Source of the DNA: CAVYUC01 sp963783085
GTDB lineage: Bacteria > Bacteroidota > Bacteroidia > Bacteroidales > Prolixibacteraceae
Assembly (NCBI GenBank): GCA_963783085.1
Contig: CAWAMJ010000002.1
Span: 558,001 to 622,000, forward strand
Length of the DNA stretch: 64,000 nucleotides
Reading direction: 5' to 3'
This document shows positions 45,244 through 54,223 of the stretch, piece by piece. A program made the translations under genes and the position numbers. The first letter of the stretch is position 1. Every line of letters starts with the position of its first letter. The notes under the pieces were generated by a model. It worked only from the letters and a program-made list of their open reading frames with translations, was not told where the DNA came from and ran no database searches.

Positions 45244-46578
45244 TTAAATTCCACCTCCTGCACGGCCTTTTACGCGGCCTCCTTTCATCAGCCCGTCATA
45301 GTGCCTCATAAGCAGGTGGCTTTCGATTTGCTGCAACGTGTCCAAAACTACTCCCACCAGAATCAATAACGATGTTCCGCCATAGAAATAGGCAAACGAA
45401 CGGTTAATCCCGATGATCATGGCAAAAGCCGGAAGTATGGTAACAAAACCAAGAAATATTGATCCCGGTAATGTAATTCTCGACATGATTGTATCGAGAA
45501 ACTCGACAGTGCGCTTCCCAGGTTTGACTCCGGGAATAAAACCGCCGTTCTTTTTCATGTCTTCCGCCATTTGCGTAGGATTGATGGTAATTGCAGTGTA
45601 AAAATAAGTAAATGCAACCACCAGCAAAAACTGTGTAAAGTTGTACCAGAAACCTGTCATGTTTGATAACGCAGCCGCAACACCATTTAGGTTTTCTGAA
45701 TGAGCAACTCCAACAATAGTAATGGGTACCATCATTATTGCCTGGGCAAAAATAATGGGCATAACACCCGCAGCATTCACTTTTAAAGGAATGTACTGAC
45801 GTACTCCACCGTATTGTTTGTTACCGACAATTCGTTTTGCATACTGCACCGGAATTCTCCTCGTCCCCTGGACCAAAAGAATGGATGCCATAAACACCAC
45901 GAAAAGTATAACAAACTCAACAATGAACATAACAAGCCCCCCTCCCTGCTGGTTTATCCGGGAAGCAAATTCCTGAACAACTGCCTGCGGGAGACGGGCA
46001 ATAATACCAATCATAATGATAAGCGAAATACCGTTACCGATTCCCCGATCGGTAATTCGTTCGCCTAACCACATAACAAACATCGAACCTGCTGTTAGTA
46101 TAATTACCGAAGAAAATGTAAACATTGCTCCTTTCATAGCAAAGGCTGTTTCCGGCAACTGCATGTGCAGGTTAGTTAAATATGCCGGTGACTGGAATAT
46201 CAGAATTATCACTGTTAAATAGCGGGTAATCTGATTAATCTTCCTTCTTCCTGACTCTCCCTCCTTCTGCAACCTCTGGAAATAGGGAACTGCTATACCA
46301 AGTAACTGGATAACAATTGAGGCAGAAATATACGGCATAATACCTAAAGCGAAAATTGAAGCCTGGGAGAATGCCCCGCCCGAAAACATATCGATTAAGC
46401 CCAACAATCCGTCAGAAGTCTGGTTCTTCAGGTTTTGAAGTTGTGCCGGATCGACACCGGGAAGAGAAACAAAAGACCCTAACCTGTAGATCAGCAAAAA
46501 GAACAATGTTGTACCAATGCGTATTCTAAGGTCTTCAATCTTGTATATATTCTTTAGGGTTTCTATAAATCGTTTCAT
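45244..46578 (-). CDS. secY: Preprotein translocase subunit SecY
   Basis: A 444-residue channel of the Sec translocon with ten membrane helices. The N-terminal plug region and conserved blocks GIMPYISASIVIQLL, RITDRGIGNGISLIIMIGI and the C-terminal GGTSLLILVGVVLDTLQQIES are all present. It follows rplO by six bases. No map gene is found between it and infA, where many Bacteroidota carry methionine aminopeptidase. Confidence 0.97.
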   Translation of the reverse strand: MKRFIETLKNIYKIEDLRIRIGTTLFFLLIYRLGSFVSLPGVDPAQLQNLKNQTSDGLLGLIDMFSGGAFSQASIFALGIMPYISASIVIQLLGIAVPYFQRLQKEGESGRRKINQITRYLTVIILIFQSPAYLTNLHMQLPETAFAMKGAMFTFSSVIILTAGSMFVMWLGERITDRGIGNGISLIIMIGIIARLPQAVVQEFASRINQQGGGLVMFIVEFVILFVVFMASILLVQGTRRIPVQYAKRIVGNKQYGGVRQYIPLKVNAAGVMPIIFAQAIMMVPITIVGVAHSENLNGVAAALSNMTGFWYNFTQFLLVVAFTYFYTAITINPTQMAEDMKKNGGFIPGVKPGKRTVEFLDTIMSRITLPGSIFLGFVTILPAFAMIIGINRSFAYFYGGTSLLILVGVVLDTLQQIESHLLMRHYDGLMKGGRVKGRAGGGI

Positions 46579-46584
46579 TACAGC

Positions 46585-47040
46585 TTACAGTATTTCAGTG
46601 GTTCCTTCTAATTTTTCGATTGCTTCCCTGGCCGTTTTTGAAAAAGCGTGGGCCTTTACATCGAGTTTTTTGCTCAACGAACCGCCGCCAAGAACTTTTA
46701 TTTTATCGTTTTTGGAAGCTATACCTGCATCAACCAGAGTTGCCAAATCGATGGCTGACAAGTTCCTTTTTTCGGACAGGCCTTGTAACACGTCGAGGTT
46801 GATTGCTTTGTATTCAACCCTGTTCATGTTTTTAAATCCTGATTTTGGAACCACACGCTGCAGCGGCATTTGTCCGCCTTCAAAACCGACTTTCCTGGAA
46901 TATCCTGATCTCGATTTCTGGCCTTTGTGGCCGCGGGTTGCCGTACCTGCCTTTCCTGAGCCCTGTCCTCTTCCTATTCTTTTTCGGTCTTTGGTAGAAC
47001 CTGATGCAGGTTTTAAGTTACTCAAATTCATAATTTTCAC
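46585..47040 (-). CDS. rplO: Ribosomal protein L15
   Basis: A 151-residue 50S assembly protein. The basic N-terminal extension (KRIGRGQGSGKAGTATRGHKGQKSRSG) threads into 23S rRNA, and the globular C-terminal part ends in AREAIEKLEGTTEIL. It lies 14 bases after rpmD. Confidence 0.98.
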   Translation of the reverse strand: MKIMNLSNLKPASGSTKDRKRIGRGQGSGKAGTATRGHKGQKSRSGYSRKVGFEGGQMPLQRVVPKSGFKNMNRVEYKAINLDVLQGLSEKRNLSAIDLATLVDAGIASKNDKIKVLGGGSLSKKLDVKAHAFSKTAREAIEKLEGTTEIL

Positions 47041-47054
47041 TTATTTGAAATATT

Positions 47055-47234
47055 TTATACTTCTTCTATGGTAATTAAATGCCTCATTTTATTTACCATA
47101 CCAATAATCTGAGGAGTAGCTTCGTGTTCCACGGTCTGTTGTAAATTTCTCAGTCCGAGCGCCTCCAAAGTTGCCTTTTGGCGTTTTGTAGAACCAATGC
47201 TACTTTTCACCTGTGTAATTTTAATCTTAGCCAT
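47055..47234 (-). CDS. rpmD: Ribosomal protein L30
   Basis: A 59-residue 50S protein; the ATG at 47234 (MAKIKITQVKSSIGSTKRQKATLEALGL) matches the family start. A longer open frame to 47300 runs back into rpsE and is not needed. It sits seven bases after rpsE. Confidence 0.96.
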   Translation of the reverse strand: MAKIKITQVKSSIGSTKRQKATLEALGLRNLQQTVEHEATPQIIGMVNKMRHLITIEEV

Positions 47235-47241
47235 AACTGGA

Positions 47242-47757
47242 TTATCCTTTAAATACTTTTTCCAATGAAACACCTCTTTGATCGGCAACTGCGTATGCAT
47301 CTCTCAGTTCGAGCAAAGCCTCCATGGTTGCTTTAACCAGGTTATGCGGGTTTGAAGAACCTTTTGATTTTGCCAGAATATCTTTGATTCCAACGCTTTC
47401 AAGGACTGCACGCATTGCACCTCCGGCCTTCACACCGGTTCCTGAGGATGCAGGCTTCAGCAAGACGTTTGCACCGCCGTAACGGGCTGTTTGTTCGTGT
47501 GGAATGGTATCGTTAATAACCGGTATTTTCACCAGGTTCTTTTTAGCTGCTTCAACTCCTTTTGAAATAGCAGTAGTTACTTCGCTGGCTTTTCCGAGGC
47601 CCCATCCTACAATACCGTCTTCGTTACCTACAACAACGATGGCTGAGAAACTAAATGTACGACCACCTTTTGTAACTTTTGTAACACGGTTAATGGCTAC
47701 CAACCTGTCTTTTAAGTCGAGGTCGCTTGTTTTTACTTTATTACTTAATGTCGCCAT
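47242..47757 (-). CDS. rpsE: Ribosomal protein S5
   Basis: A 171-residue 30S protein important for decoding accuracy: double-stranded RNA-binding N-terminal part (LKDRLVAINRVTKVTKGGRTFSFSA) and C-terminal fold with GVKAGGAMRAVLESVGI. It follows rplR by six bases. Confidence 0.98.
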   Translation of the reverse strand: MATLSNKVKTSDLDLKDRLVAINRVTKVTKGGRTFSFSAIVVVGNEDGIVGWGLGKASEVTTAISKGVEAAKKNLVKIPVINDTIPHEQTARYGGANVLLKPASSGTGVKAGGAMRAVLESVGIKDILAKSKGSSNPHNLVKATMEALLELRDAYAVADQRGVSLEKVFKG

Positions 47758-47763
47758 AATTTT

Positions 47764-48120
47764 TTAGAATTTAAGGCCGCCTTCTCGGGCAGCATCAGCT
47801 AATTGTTTAACTCTACCATGGTACAAATAACCACCCCTGTCGAATACAATTTCTGTAATTCCGGCAGCTTTTGCTTTTTCTGCAATGAGTTTACCAACCA
47901 TTGCTGCTTTTTCAATTTTCGTTACTTCTTTCGAAGCGATATCTTTTTCTTTTGAAGAGGCAGCCAGCAGAGTTGTTTCGTTTAAGTCGTCGATTAATTG
48001 AGCGTAAATCTGTTTATTACTTCTAAAAACGCTCATCCGCGGACGTTCAGCTGTTCCGGAAACTATTTTCCGAACCCGCTTTCTTATTCTGTTTCGCCTT
48101 TCGAATTTTGTTAATGACAT
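47764..48120 (-). CDS. rplR: Ribosomal protein L18
   Basis: A 118-residue 5S-rRNA-binding protein: basic N-terminus (MSLTKFERRNRIRKRVRKIV), RPRMSVFRSNKQIYAQLIDD and the terminal FDRGGYLYHGRVKQLADAAREGGLKF. Normal length. Confidence 0.98.
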   Translation of the reverse strand: MSLTKFERRNRIRKRVRKIVSGTAERPRMSVFRSNKQIYAQLIDDLNETTLLAASSKEKDIASKEVTKIEKAAMVGKLIAEKAKAAGITEIVFDRGGYLYHGRVKQLADAAREGGLKF

Positions 48121-48140
48121 AATTCCTAATGTTTCAAAAA

Positions 48141-48698
48141 TTATTTAGATGCGGCTTTACCAGCTTTACGCCTCAGTGATTCGCCCACAAACTTCACTCC
48201 CTTACCTTTATATGGTTCCGGTTTACGGAACGAACGGATTTTTGCCGCTACCTGCCCAACCAGTTGTTTATCGATGCTACGCAACGTAATAACCGGGTTG
48301 CTTCTTTTGTCTGATTTCGCTTCCACCGTCACCTCTGACGGTAATTGCAGATATGTATGGTGTGCATACCCCAAAACCAGGTCGAGTACATTATTAGGCA
48401 GTAACTCTGCCCGATAACCAACGCCTACCAGTTCGAGTTTTATTTCATACCCTTTGGTTACACCTACCACCATATTGTTTACCAGGGCGCGGTACAGTCC
48501 ATGCAACGATTTATGGCGTTTTGTTTCGCCGGTCCTGGTAAAACTGATACTACCGTCTTCTCTGGCAATTTCAATTTCTGGACTCACCTGTTGCGACAAT
48601 TCTCCAAGAGGACCTTTTACACTAACGACATTTTCGTCGCTCACTGTTATTTCTACTCCTGATGGTATTTTTATGGGTAAATTACCTATTCTTGACAT
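48141..48698 (-). CDS. rplF: Ribosomal protein L6
   Basis: A 185-residue 50S protein with the two-fold L6 repeat and the conserved EPYKGKGVKF near the end. The ATG at 48698 (MSRIGNLPIKIPSGVEITV) is the family start; the frame to 48728 would add ten residues and overlap the spacer to rpsH. Confidence 0.97.
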   Translation of the reverse strand: MSRIGNLPIKIPSGVEITVSDENVVSVKGPLGELSQQVSPEIEIAREDGSISFTRTGETKRHKSLHGLYRALVNNMVVGVTKGYEIKLELVGVGYRAELLPNNVLDLVLGYAHHTYLQLPSEVTVEAKSDKRSNPVITLRSIDKQLVGQVAAKIRSFRKPEPYKGKGVKFVGESLRRKAGKAASK

Positions 48699-48712
48699 GA
48701 CTGTTTCTCCTT

Positions 48713-49120
48713 TTAATAAACGTAACACAATACTTCGCCACCAATTTTCTGCTCGCGGGCTTCTTTATCGGTGATTATACCTTTCGAAGTTGAAATGATT
48801 GCCACACCCAAACCGTTTAATACCCGCGGTATATCGGTGCCGTTGCAATACTGGCGTAATCCCGGCTTGCTGATACGTTCTAAACCTTTTATTGCAGACA
48901 CTTTTGTATCAGGGTGATACTTCAGTGCAATTTTAATATTTCCCTGGTGCCCGACTTCGTCTTCAAACTTGTAATTCAGGATGTAACCTTTTTCTTTAAG
49001 AATTTTGGTCATTCCTTTTTTCAGGTTTGAAGCAGGGATATCAACCACCCGGTGTTTTGCAAGAATGGCATTGCGCACTCTTGTCAAATAATCTGCTATT
49101 GGATCTGTTACTTTACTCAT
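48713..49120 (-). CDS. rpsH: Ribosomal protein S8
   Basis: A 135-residue 16S-binding protein; C-terminal core RVLNGLGVAIISTSKGIITDKEAREQKIGGEVLCYVY is diagnostic. In E. coli S8 represses the spc operon; no equivalent site was recognised here. Confidence 0.98.
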   Translation of the reverse strand: MSKVTDPIADYLTRVRNAILAKHRVVDIPASNLKKGMTKILKEKGYILNYKFEDEVGHQGNIKIALKYHPDTKVSAIKGLERISKPGLRQYCNGTDIPRVLNGLGVAIISTSKGIITDKEAREQKIGGEVLCYVY

Positions 49121-49138
49121 TTTTCGATGTTTATGCGA

Positions 49139-49408
49139 TTACCAACTAGCTTTTTTAACACCTGGAATTAAACCGGCAGAAGCCATTTCCCTAAAATTGA
49201 TCCTGCTGATACCGAACTGTCTCATATATCCTTTCGGTCTTCCGGTAAGTTTGCAACGGTTGTGCAAACGTACCACCGATGAATTTTTCGGCAGTTTCTG
49301 TAACGCTTCCCAATCGCCTTCGGCTTTCAACCTGGCCCTTTTCTCGGCATATTTTTCAACTAGTTTTGCCCTTTTTCTTTCACGGGCTTTCATTGATTCC
49401 TTGGCCAT
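49139..49408 (-). CDS. rpsN: Ribosomal protein S14, zinc-free form
   Basis: An 89-residue S14 without the CxxC pairs, thus the zinc-independent type, with the long N-terminal helix (MAKESMKARERKRAKLVEKYAEKRARL) and core RCKLTGRPKGYMRQFGISRINFRE. It follows rplE by three bases. Confidence 0.98.
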   Translation of the reverse strand: MAKESMKARERKRAKLVEKYAEKRARLKAEGDWEALQKLPKNSSVVRLHNRCKLTGRPKGYMRQFGISRINFREMASAGLIPGVKKASW

Positions 49409-49411
49409 AGC

Positions 49412-49969
49412 TTAATTCTTTTTTACATTTTTAAATGGCAAACCCATTCCCTTCAACAATGCGAAACCTTCTTCATCGGTTGCTGCCGAAGTAACGAACG
49501 TAATGTTCATTCCATTCAGTTTGCTTACTTTATCCAAAACTATTTCCGGGAATATTATTTGTTCCGGCACACCCAGCGTATAATTTCCACGGCCATCCAT
49601 TTTGCTTTCGATTCCGCGAAAATCGCGAATACGCGGCAAGGCCACTGAAATCAAACGGTCGAGAAATTCGAACATGCGATCGCGGCGTAATGTTACCCGT
49701 ACACCGATTGGCATTTTTTTCCTCAACTTGAAGTTGGAGATATCTTTTTTCGACATTGTCTGCACTGCTTTCTGCCCCGTAATCATTGTCATTTCCTGAG
49801 TGGCAACTTCAATGATTTTTTTATCGGCAATTGCAGCACCTACACCCTGATTCAGAATAATTTTCTCCAGCTTCGGAACCTGCATTACGGAACTATAGTT
49901 GAATTCCTTTTTTAAAGAAGGAATCACTTCTTCCTGATATTTCTTTTTAAGAACTGGTACGTATGCCAT
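49412..49969 (-). CDS. rplE: Ribosomal protein L5
   Basis: A 185-residue 5S-binding protein: KIILNQGVGAA, GQKAVQTMSKKDISNFKLRKKMPIGVRVTLR and RDFRGI are conserved. Its ATG shares a base with the rplX stop (TAATG), so the two are translationally coupled. Confidence 0.98.
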   Translation of the reverse strand: MAYVPVLKKKYQEEVIPSLKKEFNYSSVMQVPKLEKIILNQGVGAAIADKKIIEVATQEMTMITGQKAVQTMSKKDISNFKLRKKMPIGVRVTLRRDRMFEFLDRLISVALPRIRDFRGIESKMDGRGNYTLGVPEQIIFPEIVLDKVSKLNGMNITFVTSAATDEEGFALLKGMGLPFKNVKKN

Positions 49970-50292
49970 TACTTAATCTCCTCTCCGCTTTTTTTGGAAT
50001 AACGAACTAATTTACCTTTATCATTCAATTTCCTGTCAATGCGCGTTGGTTTTCCTGATTTTGGATCGACGAGCATAAGGTTGGAAATATGTATTGACGA
50101 CTCCTGCTCGATGATGCCTCCCTGCGGGCTTTTCGCATTGGGTTTGGTATGCTTTTTTATCAGGTTAACCCCTTCGACGATAGCCCTGTCCTTTTTCCGG
50201 ATTACTTCGAGAACACGACCTTTCTGGCCTTTGTTGTTCCCTGTAATAACGATTACAGTGTCGCCTTTTTTGATGTGTAATTTTTTCTGCAT
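49969..50292 (-). CDS. rplX: Ribosomal protein L24
   Basis: A 107-residue assembly-initiating 50S protein with a KOW motif (KGDTVIVITGNNKGQKGRVLEVIRKKDRAIVEGVNL). Its stop overlaps the rplE start by one base. Confidence 0.98.
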   Translation of the reverse strand: MQKKLHIKKGDTVIVITGNNKGQKGRVLEVIRKKDRAIVEGVNLIKKHTKPNAKSPQGGIIEQESSIHISNLMLVDPKSGKPTRIDRKLNDKGKLVRYSKKSGEEIK

Positions 50293-50310
50293 TTTTCAGC
50301 TTTTAACAAT

Positions 50311-50676
50311 TTACAGTACTTCTGGCGCCAGGGAAATAATTTTCATATTCTTATCCCTTAATTCCCGCGCCACCGGTCCGAAAATACGGGTTCCCCGCAT
50401 TTCGCCTACGTTATTTAACAGCACAACAGCATTATCGTCGAAACGGATATAAGAGCCGTCGGTGCGACGAACTTCTTTTCTGGTTCGAACAACAATAGCC
50501 CTGGACACGGAGCCTTTTTTTACTTCACTGCCAGGTATTGCACTTTTTACCGATACCACAACAGTATCGCCCAATGAAGCGTAACGTTTCCTGGTTCCGC
50601 CAAGTACACGGATACAGAGAACTTCTTTGGCCCCACTGTTATCGGCAACTGAACATCTTGATTCTTGTTGTATCAT
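50311..50676 (-). CDS. rplN: Ribosomal protein L14
   Basis: A 121-residue 50S protein at the L14/L19 bridge: MIQQESRCSVADNSGAKEVLCIRVLGG, RGTRIFGPVARELRDK and the terminal ISLAPEVL. It starts two bases after rpsQ, suggesting coupled translation. Confidence 0.98.
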   Translation of the reverse strand: MIQQESRCSVADNSGAKEVLCIRVLGGTRKRYASLGDTVVVSVKSAIPGSEVKKGSVSRAIVVRTRKEVRRTDGSYIRFDDNAVVLLNNVGEMRGTRIFGPVARELRDKNMKIISLAPEVL

Positions 50677-50678
50677 GA

Positions 50679-50945
50679 TTACTTAGCTCTTTCAATTATT
50701 TCAACTAATCTCCAACATTTGGATTTACTTAGCGGACGTGTTTCCATGATCTTAACCAAGTCGCCAATGTTGCAGTCATTTTTCTCGTCGTGGACATGGA
50801 ATTTTGTTGTCTTGTTCACGAACTTACCATACATCGGGTGCTTTACTTTACGTTTTTCAGCAACCACAATGGTTTTGTTCATTTTGTTGCTAACAACAAC
50901 CCCGATTCTTTCCTTTCTGAGATTTCTTACTTTATTTTCTTCCAT
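50679..50945 (-). CDS. rpsQ: Ribosomal protein S17
   Basis: An 88-residue OB-fold 16S-binding protein: RIGVVVSNKMNKTIVVAEKRKVKHPMYGKFV and the terminal GDLVKIMETRPLSKSKCWRLVEII. It follows rpmC by seven bases. Confidence 0.98.
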   Translation of the reverse strand: MEENKVRNLRKERIGVVVSNKMNKTIVVAEKRKVKHPMYGKFVNKTTKFHVHDEKNDCNIGDLVKIMETRPLSKSKCWRLVEIIERAK

Positions 50946-50952
50946 CGCTGAA

Positions 50953-51156
50953 TTAATTCTGATTTTCGTTTAATTCCCTCTGACGAAGAACCGTTTTTAA
51001 CCTGGCTATGTTCTTTTTGGCTTCCTTTAATTTCAGCGGATTTTCCAATGGAGAAACAGCGTGGTTTAATCGAAGGCGAACCAGATTTTCTTTTTCAACC
51101 TGTACTTTTTCGACGATTTCTTTGGTCGTCAATTCCTTAATTTCAGATGTTTTCAT
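50953..51156 (-). CDS. rpmC: Ribosomal protein L29
   Basis: A 67-residue two-helix 50S protein near the exit tunnel: MKTSEIKELTTKEIVEKVQVEKENLVRLRLNHAVSPLENP. It lies 16 bases after rplP. Confidence 0.97.
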   Translation of the reverse strand: MKTSEIKELTTKEIVEKVQVEKENLVRLRLNHAVSPLENPLKLKEAKKNIARLKTVLRQRELNENQN

Positions 51157-51172
51157 AATCTTTCACCTTTTT

Positions 51173-51595
51173 TTATTCTTCGACATAATCGCGCCTGACT
51201 ACAAACTTTGTTGATACCGGCAATTTTTGAGCTGCCAAACGCAATGCTTCTTTTGCCAGTGCAAAGGGTACGCCGTCGGCCTCTATAATTATCCGCCCGG
51301 GCGTAACCGGGGCAACAAATGCTTCAGGAGCCCCCTTACCTTTACCCATACGTACTTCTGCGGGTTTTTTGGTAATTGGTTTATCGGGGAATATCCGAAT
51401 CCAAATTTGACCCTGACGCTGCATGTGACGGGTTACCGCAACCCTGGCAGCTTCGATCTGCCGGCCGGTAATCCACGCCTGTTCCAACGTTTTTATTCCA
51501 AATGAACCAAATGCCAATTGATTGCCTCGTTGGGCATCGCCCTTCATCCGGCCTTTCTGTACTCTTCTGAATTTTACCTTTTTTGGCTGTAACAT
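51173..51595 (-). CDS. rplP: Ribosomal protein L16
   Basis: A 140-residue 50S protein near the A site: MLQPKKVKFRRVQKGRMKG, the RMGKGKGAPEAFVAPV loop and ALAKEALRLAAQKLPVSTKFV are conserved; normal length. It is 29 bases after rpsC. Confidence 0.98.
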   Translation of the reverse strand: MLQPKKVKFRRVQKGRMKGDAQRGNQLAFGSFGIKTLEQAWITGRQIEAARVAVTRHMQRQGQIWIRIFPDKPITKKPAEVRMGKGKGAPEAFVAPVTPGRIIIEADGVPFALAKEALRLAAQKLPVSTKFVVRRDYVEE

Positions 51596-51624
51596 TCTTT
51601 TTTCTGCTTATGAGTGTTAAACCG

Positions 51625-52341
51625 CTATTTTCTTCTTCTGCCTCGGCCACCGCCTCCTGATCTACCACCGGCTGCACGGGCTTGTTTTTGCCCGACATTT
51701 GGTGAAAGGTCGCGATTTCCGTAAACCATTCCTTTACATATCCAGACTTTAACTCCGATAAGTCCGGTTTTGGTCAATGCTTCCGCCAATGCGTAATCGA
51801 TGTCGGCGCGAAGGGTATGTAATGGTGTACGACCGTCTTTGTACATTTCTGAACGTGCCATTTCGGCGCCGTTTAAACGACCTGATACCAATACTTTTAT
51901 ACCTTCGGCCCCCATACGCATAGTTGAAGCAATGGCCATTTTCACAGCCCTGCGGTATGCAATTTTCCCCTCGATTTGCCGTGCGATGTTTGTAGCAACA
52001 AGCTTGGCGTCGAGTTCCGGGCGTTTGATCTCGAAAATGTTGATTTGTACCTCTTTGTTGGTAATTTTCTTCAACTCTTCTTTGAGTTTGTCAACTTCCT
52101 GTCCGCCTTTACCAATAATAATACCTGGGCGTGAAGTATGAACAGTGATGGTGATAAGTTTCAAGGTACGTTCGATTACGATTCTTGAAATACTGGCTTT
52201 TGCCAGACGAGCGTTCAGGTATTCCCTGATCGTGTGGTCTTCCACCAGTTTATCACCATAATTGTCGCCTCCGAACCAGTTTGAGTCCCATCCTTTGATG
52301 AACCCCAAACGATTTGCAATTGGATTTACTTTTTGTCCCAT
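51625..52341 (-). CDS. rpsC: Ribosomal protein S3
   Basis: A 238-residue 30S head protein at the mRNA entrance. The KH domain carries the GIIGKGG motif, and the C-terminal half has AEMARSEMYKDGRTPLHTLRADIDYA. A Gly/Arg-rich tail (AAGGRSGGGGRGRRRK) ends the protein. It is three bases after rplV. Confidence 0.98.
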   Translation of the reverse strand: MGQKVNPIANRLGFIKGWDSNWFGGDNYGDKLVEDHTIREYLNARLAKASISRIVIERTLKLITITVHTSRPGIIIGKGGQEVDKLKEELKKITNKEVQINIFEIKRPELDAKLVATNIARQIEGKIAYRRAVKMAIASTMRMGAEGIKVLVSGRLNGAEMARSEMYKDGRTPLHTLRADIDYALAEALTKTGLIGVKVWICKGMVYGNRDLSPNVGQKQARAAGGRSGGGGRGRRRK

Positions 52342-52344
52342 GTA

Positions 52345-52767
52345 CTACGAATTAAGATTTTCTTCAACAACACTTTCTTTCTGGTCCACGTAAATAGTAA
52401 CATGGTTTGAGCGTTTCCTGATGCGGTGGGCACGGCCCTGGGGAGCCGGACGTAACCTCTTCAGGATTCGGCCTGAATCAACCATGATTGTCTTTACGTA
52501 AAGTTCGCTTTCCTCTAATCGAACTCCTTCGTTTTTAGCCTGCCAGTTGGCAATGGCTGAAAGGAGGAGTTTTTCTACCCTGCCCGATGCTTCTTTTGAT
52601 GAAAATTTTAAAACATCGAGTGCTTTATTCACCTCCATGCCGCGGATCATATCAGCTACAAGCCTCATTTTTCTTGGAGATGTAGGGCAATTTTTTAAAA
52701 CAGCATAATATTGTTGTTTTTTTTCTTCTTTTCTTTTCTCAGCTGCTAGTCTTTTCCTGGCACCCAT
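52345..52767 (-). CDS. rplV: Ribosomal protein L22
   Basis: A 140-residue tunnel-lining protein: CPTSPRKMRLVADMIRGMEVNKAL and the hairpin loop GRILKRLRPAPQGRAHRIRKRSNHVTIYV. It has a basic 25-residue N-terminal extension rich in Lys/Glu. Loop residues linked to macrolide resistance look unaltered. It follows rpsS by 34 bases. Confidence 0.97.
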   Translation of the reverse strand: MGARKRLAAEKRKEEKKQQYYAVLKNCPTSPRKMRLVADMIRGMEVNKALDVLKFSSKEASGRVEKLLLSAIANWQAKNEGVRLEESELYVKTIMVDSGRILKRLRPAPQGRAHRIRKRSNHVTIYVDQKESVVEENLNS

Positions 52768-52801
52768 TCTCTTTACTTTTTAATTTTTAATGCTTTTATG
52801 C

Positions 52802-53068
52802 CTATCTCTTTTTACCAGCATGCCCCCTGAATGTACGGGTAGGTGCAAATTCTCCTAAACGGTGACCTACCATGTTTTCAGTAATGTAAACCGGAATAAA
52901 TTTATTTCCGTTATGTACTGCAATTGTATGTCCTACAAAATCAGGAGATATAACTGATGCCCTGGCCCATGTTTTAATCACCGATTTTCTTCCTGACTCA
53001 TTCATGGCCAGTACTTTACTTTCAATATTATAATCGATGAAAGGACCTTTTTTTAACGAACGACTCAT
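52802..53068 (-). CDS. rpsS: Ribosomal protein S19
   Basis: An 88-residue 30S head protein contacting the A-site finger: MSRSLKKGPFID, TWARASVISPDFVGHTIAVHNG, GHRLGEFAPTRTFRGH. It follows rplB by 16 bases. Confidence 0.98.
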   Translation of the reverse strand: MSRSLKKGPFIDYNIESKVLAMNESGRKSVIKTWARASVISPDFVGHTIAVHNGNKFIPVYITENMVGHRLGEFAPTRTFRGHAGKKR

Positions 53069-53084
53069 AATTACTCCTTTTTAA

Positions 53085-53909
53085 CTATTTTTTCCTACGT
53101 TCTACAATATACCTGCTGGAAGCTTTTTTCTTTGAACGGGTTTTGTACCCTTTCGCCAGAACACCTTTACGTGAACGCGGGTGTCCTCCTGAAGCACGGC
53201 CTTCGCCACCACCCATTGGGTGATCGACCGGGTTCATAACTACGCCACGCACGCGGGGCCTTCTTCCCAACCACCTTGAACGACCGGCTTTACCCGATTT
53301 TTCGAGGTTGTGTTCTGTATTTCCAACAGTACCTACTGTAGCTTTGCAGGTAGTTAGTACCATACGAGATTCGCCTGAAGGTAATTTCAAAATTGCATAT
53401 TTACCTTCACGAGAGGTCAATTGCGCATAAGCGCCTGCACTACGAGCCATAACGCCACCCTGCCCGGGATGGAGCTCAATGTTGTGAACCAATGTACCCA
53501 GAGGTATTTCGGCCAGGGGGAGAGTATTTCCAATTTCAGGTTCAACGCCGGAACCGCTTTTAACCGTTTGGCCAACTTGCAACCCGTTAGGCGCAACGAT
53601 GTACCGCTTTTCGCCGTCTTCATAGTTTAGAAGCGCAATTCTCGCGGACCGGTTTGGGTCGTACTGAATGGAATCGACAACAGCTGCTATACCATTTTTA
53701 TCGCGTTTAAAATCGATAATCCGGTATTTGCGTTTGTGTCCCCCACCTTTATACCTCATTGTCATGCGGCCCTGGTTGTTTCTCCCGCCAGTTTTCCGCA
53801 GGGGCTCCAACAATGATTTCTCAGGTGTAGATGCAGTAATGGTATCAAAAGCACCGATAATTTTGTGCCTCTGACCCGGAGTTACTGGTTTTAATTTTCT
53901 TACTGCCAT
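53085..53909 (-). CDS. rplB: Ribosomal protein L2
   Basis: A 274-residue 50S core protein needed for peptidyl transfer assembly; RNA-binding SH3-like half and the C-terminal loop GVVMNPVDHPMGGGEGR with the conserved His. Follows rplW by 11 bases. Confidence 0.98.
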   Translation of the reverse strand: MAVRKLKPVTPGQRHKIIGAFDTITASTPEKSLLEPLRKTGGRNNQGRMTMRYKGGGHKRKYRIIDFKRDKNGIAAVVDSIQYDPNRSARIALLNYEDGEKRYIVAPNGLQVGQTVKSGSGVEPEIGNTLPLAEIPLGTLVHNIELHPGQGGVMARSAGAYAQLTSREGKYAILKLPSGESRMVLTTCKATVGTVGNTEHNLEKSGKAGRSRWLGRRPRVRGVVMNPVDHPMGGGEGRASGGHPRSRKGVLAKGYKTRSKKKASSRYIVERRKK

Positions 53910-53920
53910 TTTTATTTATA

Positions 53921-54211
53921 CTATATATTACTATAAAAATCAATTGTGTCTCCTTCAGCCAATGTGATGATGGCTTTTTTAAAGGAGCCTGTTTTTCCGG
54001 TTATAATTCCCGATTTTGTATACCTTGACTTTTGTTTGCCTCCGAATATCATGGTATTCACAGATTCGACCTCAACGTTGTAAAGGCTTTCAACCGCTGC
54101 TTTAATTTGCGGTTTGCTGGCATTTTTATCGACGATAAACCCGTAACGGTTAAACCGTTCCGACTGTGCGGTCATTTTCTCTGTTACCAATGGTTTTACT
54201 AGAATATCCAT
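53921..54211 (-). CDS. rplW: Ribosomal protein L23
   Basis: A 96-residue exit-tunnel protein and docking site for signal recognition particle and trigger factor: MDILVKPLVTEKMTAQSER, YGFIVDKNASKPQIKAAVESLYNVEVESVNTM. It follows rplD by 12 bases. Confidence 0.98.
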   Translation of the reverse strand: MDILVKPLVTEKMTAQSERFNRYGFIVDKNASKPQIKAAVESLYNVEVESVNTMIFGGKQKSRYTKSGIITGKTGSFKKAIITLAEGDTIDFYSNI

Positions 54212-54223
54212 TTCTTAATCGAC